A stretch of DNA of 64,000 bases, taken from Ochotona curzoniae. Its lineage: Eukaryota; Chordata; Mammalia; Lagomorpha; Ochotonidae. Every line of letters begins with the position of its first letter. The first letter of the stretch is position 1. Position numbers and translations under genes: made by a program. The notes beneath the pieces were generated by a model. It did no database searches. It worked only from the letters and a program-made list of their open reading frames with translations, and was not told where the DNA came from. The stretch covers positions 1,240,001 to 1,304,000 of the forward strand of contig NW_024466409.1 of NCBI RefSeq assembly GCF_017591425.1. Reading direction: 5' to 3'. Below, piece by piece: positions 58,938-64,000 of the stretch.

Positions 58938-59118
58938 GGGTCTCAGTATGATGACTCAGTGGCTAAATTCTTACCTAGCAAGCACTGGGATCCCATTGGC
59001 TTGTGTTCTGACTGTTCTGCTTGATGGAAAATAGAGTAGCTGACCACAAACCAGCACCCATACAGGATCATAACACTTACAAGGCAAGGATTTAGCCACT
59101 TAGCCATTGTGTCAGGTT
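58938..59118. repeat. Inverted pair of C-SINE heads
   Basis: 58938-59030 is a plus-strand SINE head ('agtggctaaattcttacct'). 59040-59118 is a minus-strand head ('aaggcaaggatttagccac'). Together they can fold as a hairpin. Confidence 0.7.
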
Positions 59119-59239
59119 CAAAACTTCTGATTTCTGTAATTGTTATTACTTCCATAAATAATGATTTAATTGTTCAAATTTCACAGACAAGTTTGTTTTC
59201 TATAGCATTGAAATGAATGTGGAAAATAATCAACAGAGT

Positions 59240-59780
59240 GGAAATAAGAGTTATATAGTTATATTTTGTAATTTATTTTGTCTATATAAAGTGATCAAAT
59301 TTCACATATTTCACAATACATATTTTGGATACTAGTGATATTTTCCACCTTACCCTCCCTCCTGCATGCATTCCCCATACCATCCTTCTACCATACTTAT
59401 TCAACTTTAATTTTAGTAATGATACATTTTCATTTCACTTTCCCATCTCATGCTTAATGCTCCGATAGAATGATCAAAGAATTTAACAAATACCAAGTAG
59501 GAAAAAAAGTCTATCACTCCTCAACAGTGTTGACATAGGCTGTAAGCCATAGTCAAATCTTAAATCTTAAATCTTAAAATGTCAATCTCACTCATATGTC
59601 CTACACTTTTGTACTATGTGTATCAGTTATCCTGAATCAGGCAGACAACATACTTTTGGTTTTGGAACTGGCTTATTTTACCAGATATTATGATTTCCAG
59701 TTGCATCCATTTAGTTACAAAAGACATTTCATTCTTTGCTTTGGCTGAGAAGAATTCCATAACATTTATCCAGAAATGGC
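59240..59780 (-). mobile_element. LINE-1 3' end fragment, old
   Basis: Antisense L1 3' words ('ttattttaccagatattatg', 'ccagttgcatccatttagtt'). (AAATCTT)n sits at about 59555-59578. Confidence 0.55.
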
Positions 59781-60640
59781 TGAGTCACATGGTAGATCAA
59801 TGTTCAGATTTGAGACTTAGTTCTGGACTAGATTATTGCCTGAGCACACAAGGAGCTGCCCTCATCTACACTGCTAAACATAGGCAGACAGCAAAGTACC
59901 ACATGACTGTGTCATAACTTTCCATGTAAAGTGGTAGAACCCAGCACTGCAGATTCTATGAGTCCCATCTCTCACCTGATCCTGCTGATTGATACAGATT
60001 TGTCCTGGCAGCTGACAGAGATCCACAACCAGTTGGGATAGGTTCTTTTTTGGTGTGTGTCATTGATGGCTGAATGGAAGATGGTATTTACCCACAATGT
60101 TGTATAAAACCTCTTATCTATGAAATTGTAGTGCCCCAGCTTAATAATAGCCTTGATGGCAAGGCGCTGTCTTTATAACCTTTTCTCTATCTTTGATCAC
60201 ATACTAGGGAAGCACATGACTATTTCTTAGAACAAGACTGTTTCTTGGAACTCAGATGCTAAAACCCCAAACTGAGCACATCCTAACAAACCCCAGCCCC
60301 AGGCCAGCACCTCTGGGTGGAAGCATTCAACCTTCCCCAGAACCATGGGTACTCCAAGGCCTCCAGCTGATCAGATTCATACAGTAGGGCCCAGCACGAC
60401 AGCTCAGTGGATAATTAAAGGAACAAGGACACAAAACAACACAGACCCTGTCAAGGCTATGATTCATAGTCAAACCACAAAGCCAACAAAACTCTTAGGT
60501 ATCCTCATGTGCTTGTTCCTTATGTGGATGTGTTTAAATGCTCCAGGGTTGTATTTGGTAGCATTTTAATCGGATTTTAACTGGATATCCCTATTCTTTA
60601 ATAAGAAACTAATTTTATATTCTTTAAGCTTACACTTTTT
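59781..60640. other. Unassigned DNA
   Basis: A possible SINE head at 60387-60420 ('agggcccagcacgacagctc'). Otherwise nothing recognised. Two short frames (59690, 60345) show no family features. Confidence 0.4.
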
Positions 60641-60960
60641 TTTAATCATTATTTTTATCATTATTTTATGACACAGCTCCATAGGATCTGGGATTTCCCT
60701 GACGCCCTCCTCAAATCTACTCCTCACCGAGTTCCCCTATATTATTATAATGCTATAGTTCTTCAAAACCAGTCATAAGTCTATCAACGTTGTCATGGAC
60801 AATGACAGGGAGCCCCAAATCCTATTGTCAAGATAAATTTAAGTTTCATTGGAAGTCCATCTTTGATCTGAAGGTAGAGATGCATATTGCGTTATATCCT
60901 CACATCTGGACATGAAAGTCTCCATCGCACAATAACTATACCTCCCTTTAAATGAAAAAC
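60640..60960 (-). mobile_element. LINE-1 3' end fragment
   Basis: The reverse complement of the L1 terminus ('tatgacacagctccatag', 'ctgggatttccctga'), matching the end of the copy at 62850-62915. Confidence 0.65.
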
Positions 60961-61474
60961 CATAAAGCAAAGTCAAAGAAATTTACAACTCCATGAAGTT
61001 AAATAGCATACTTCTGAGTGACTAATGTGTCACTGAAGAAATGATAAAGGAAATCAAGAACCTTCTTGAAGAAAATGATGCCATGTATGACCTATGAGTG
61101 AGTGAAGAATTTAATACGAGGAAAAAAACTGTTTTGAAGAAATGAAATTAAAAAGAAAAACATCAAAATCCATGAGTTTCTTGTTCTTTCACCGTATCTA
61201 TAAGTATTGCGCCCATGACGTCTTGAGCACTCAAGTCAGTCATAAGATTAGAATCAACTTCTCTGAACTCATGTTAATATTGATATTATGATCTCCCTCA
61301 CTGTTTCACAAATGTTCTTAATGGAACCTAGAACAATATTTTCAAGGAAGTTTGCAGTGCACTTTGCTAAGAATTGTTAGAGAAATTACTGTCTTAATGC
61401 AGGCTTTGCCTTTTGAAATGCAATTTTTAAACATGAGATTTGAAACACAATTATACATTACACTTAAGGAGGAT
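60961..61474. other. Unassigned AT-rich DNA
   Basis: I see no gene, RNA or repeat that I recognise. Confidence 0.35.
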
Positions 61475-61820
61475 TAGTCCTTGCAGCTGCACCTGAGAGA
61501 GCAGCAGAAAATGGTCTAAGTACTTTAATCCTTTCCACTCATGTTGTCTCCTCCCTGCTTTGGACACTGGCATCCCAGTTCACAGTACCTGGTTCAAGTC
61601 TCAGCTGTGCACACTGTTAGGCAGCAGGTAGTGGCCTGAGCACTGGGTCACTGCAGCCCATATGGGAGCACAGGCTTGGAGCTCTTGGCTCCTGGTTTCG
61701 GCCTGGTCCTGCTCCAGCTGCTGCAGGTATTTGGGGGAGAGGTGCAGCAGATGAAAAGATCTTCTGAATATCTCTGCCTCTCTTCTCTTTATCCATCCCT
61801 CTGCTCTTAAAATAAAATGA
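61475..61820 (+). repeat. C-SINE, possibly two partial copies
   Basis: The body from 'aggcagcaggtagtggcctgag' to 'cttaaaataaaatga' is clear. 61475-61600 looks like an older partial copy before it. Confidence 0.7.
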
Positions 61821-61889
61821 ATATAATTTTTTAGCAAACATTTGTGGAAAAACTGTATGGATTGTTAGGAAGATGTTATTTTGGATTCG

Positions 61890-62925
61890 TAAACTGAAAA
61901 AATGCTTAGGCTCTCTGGCCATCAGGGAAATACAAATTAAAGGCTACTTTGAGATTCCACTGAACTCCAGTGAACTGCCATATGACTCAACTATCCCCCT
62001 TCTGGGAATATAACCAAAGGAAATCAAATCTGCATGTGAGAAAAGGACCTGTAATCTTACACTTCCAGCAGCACAATCTAAAATAGCAGAATTGTGGAAA
62101 CAACCCAGATGCCCGTCAAAAGAGGAGTAAATAAAGAAACTGTGGTGTATCTACCTATTGGAATACTACTCAGTCATTAAAAAGAATGAAATACTGCTAT
62201 TTGCAACAAAAATGGTCCCAAGAAGAGATCATTATGCTCAGTAAAGCAAGTCAATCCCCAAACAATACCATATGTTCTTTCTGATATACAACCTTTATTG
62301 AAAATATGAAATCAATAGTCCTTTCAATTCTGTTTTTGTTACATCTCAGGGGTTTTGATATTTTTGTTTTGGTTTTCATTCATTCAAAAAGTTTTTGTGT
62401 TTCCTATTAATTTCCTCAGTGACTTATAGGTCATGCAGTAGCATCATTTGCATTAGGAAGATCTTTGATTTTCATTTCTTCAGCTACATATTGGTCATTC
62501 AGTAGCATGTTATTTAACTTTATGGTGTTGTAAATTTTTAAACTTTATTTCTGTTGTTGATTTTGTTTTGTGGCTTTTCATTTAAGGGAATGCATAGTAA
62601 CTGTGTAAAAGAGACTATCATATCCAGATGTGAAGATACAACTCAGTATGCTTCTCTACTTCCAAATAAAAAAGATGGACTTCCAATGCAATTGTTGAAT
62701 ATATTTTGACAATAGGATGCTGGACTCTCTGCCATTGTTCATACCTACAATGTCAGGATGCACTTAAATAGCAGAATGATGGACTTAGGACTGTTTATGA
62801 AGAACTATAGTACTATAAAAATATAGGGGAAATCATTCAGGGGAGTGGATTTGAGGAGGGAATCAGAGAAATCCCAGAGACTATGGAACTGTATCATAAA
62901 ATAATAAAATAAATAAATTTAAAAA
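61890..62925 (+). mobile_element. LINE-1 3' end, 5'-truncated
   Basis: The ORF2 end words 'catcagggaaatacaaattaaa', 'ggaatactactcagtcatta' and 'tatgctcagtaaagcaag' are followed by the 3' UTR and the terminus 'gtatcataaaataataaaata'. Confidence 0.85.
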
Positions 62926-63828
62926 GAACCAGTTTTTTCTTTTCCCTTTTCAGACTTTTGAATTCCAATTCAAGATTTGTAATATCTTCCTGGTACTAGA
63001 ACTAATGAGCTGTGGTTGGTTTTCATTCGGAGTGATTTTTCTAGGTAGGACCTCTTTCAATGTATGGCTTTATTGAACTCAGCAACATTGACATCTGAGC
63101 TTCTTATGAAGTATGCTGAGTGGTGAAAGCATCAGATGGCCGGCTGGTCTCTGGACTGCTTTCTGCTTGAACTCCTGTTTCCATCACAGTGTTACTGGCT
63201 GCAGCGATGCAAGCAGTAGTTTTGTTTGATAGTCACCTAATGATTTTCTGCAGGTTGCAAATTATCTCTACATTTTTGTATAGTTTCTTGTCTTTCAAAT
63301 TCTCCACTAGTCTTGAACATCTGTTTTGCAGGTTGATTGCTGTCCGAGCTCTACTCTCTTGGTGCAATTCGTTTTGTTTTGTTTTGCTTTTCATTCACTT
63401 GTTGGTCAGAATGTTTCCAGCATTTGAGCTGTCTGACCAGCTGCCTCACTCAACATTTGGACTCACTTAGTTTTTTATTTTGCTCTGCCATCTGCTCTTC
63501 TGCATTAGAAAGTGTAGGTTTTCTGATAATTTCACGCCTATAGATACAGATAGGATGTAGCAATAGGGCCTGTAACAGTAGCTGTATCTCTTGCTTTCAT
63601 TGTTTAGGTTCAGCTGCCTCGAGGCAGCTATAGGGAGACAGGCAGCTTAGGCTCCACTCCCACTGTAACTGCTGCCTCAGAAGGTTCATGCTTCTTTAGA
63701 CCTGGCTGTGATGGGCTGCTACTCAGCCTAATACTCTGCAGAGTTATGTGGTATGCAAAATATAAAAGGCTTGGCTATAAAAACTACTGCCCCAAGATAC
63801 TGGAATGGGCAGGTTCTGAGAATAGGGT
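62926..63828. other. Unassigned DNA
   Basis: No gene is recognised. A perfect 16-bp palindrome 'gctgcctcgaggcagc' lies at 63612-63627. Two overlapping plus frames (63189, 63337) lack family features; the stretch may be antisense L1 5' sequence, unproven. Confidence 0.35.
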
Positions 63829-63926
63829 AAATATGGAATGCTTCATGAAGGTCCTGCTTGTGCAGGGGTTGTGCTAATCTTCTCTGTATTGTTTCAATTT
63901 TAGTATATGTGCTGCCAAAGTGAGCC
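63829..63926 (-). pseudogene. RNU6 pseudogene: U6 snRNA pseudogene
   Basis: The minus strand follows U6 from its 5' end ('tggcagcacatatactaaaa') through 'acagagaagattagcac' to 'gcattccatattt'. About 12 nt between the 'gcaaggatgac' and 'cgtgaagcg' regions are missing, and several conserved bases are changed (the ACAGAGA box is kept). No TTTT terminator stands at its end. Such copies are common retrotransposed relics. Confidence 0.88.
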
Positions 63927-64000
63927 TGGTTTCTTTCCTTGTAGTGATAAACCAAAGATCTGCTTGCTTCAAAATCTCTGCTACTGGCTCCTGTCTCTTG

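Noticed and set aside
63829..63926. Functional U6 snRNA gene
   Set aside because: An internal deletion of about 12 nt, base changes and no T-run terminator mark it as a pseudogene.

Overview
The window is mammalian nuclear DNA from a lagomorph, most probably a pika (Ochotona). The main evidence is the abundant tRNA-derived C-type SINEs with the pika-type consensus (a 'ggcccag' head, 'cccatatgggcactggttctaatcccgg', and an 'aataaaaataaataaa' tail). Lagomorph LINE-1 debris and long introns fit the same assignment. The genus is inferred from memory of SINE consensus sequences, not from a search.

The genes are three intact Mas-related G-protein-coupled receptors of the MRGPRX type: gene 1 (5216-6151, -), gene 2 (23963-24895, +) and gene 3 (coding exon 43429-44371, -). 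Each sits in a copy of one duplicated unit. The unit holds a single large coding exon with an AG acceptor 25 nt before the ancestral start codon, an intron, and a conserved 5' exon ending in a GTAAGAG donor. These 5' exons are at 9365-9585, 19700-19917 and 55403-55615. Genes 1 and 3 point the same way. Gene 2 is inverted and lies tail-to-tail with gene 3, in a large inverted duplication centred at about 33.5-35.2 kb. Gene 3 has lost the ancestral ATG (now CTG). Its own 5' exon carries an ATG in strong context that is in frame once spliced.

The rest is repeats. The most striking is a family of 3' A-rich-tailed, GC-rich, minisatellite-bearing elements with target-site duplications and no evident protein. 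I label the copies A (13619-17922), B (28777-33036), C (36540-41590), D (33484-35176), E (37352-40265, nested in C), F (57653-58809) and G (1090-1767). Structurally they resemble the primate SVA class: L1-mobilised composite elements with a VNTR core. I do not recognise the family.

Four solo LTRs have clear target-site duplications: two with 6 bp (29954-31215, 51630-53071) and two with 4 bp (14780-15402, 18362-18947). A 5'-truncated LINE-1 of about 6.8 kb (46745-53511) occupies the gene 3 intron. Smaller L1 pieces, about 20 SINE copies and fragments, a MaLR-like LTR fragment and a U6 snRNA pseudogene (63829-63926) complete the picture.

The receptors probably work as separately expressed sensory or mast-cell receptors. 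Their ligand-pocket residues differ, which suggests divergence after duplication.
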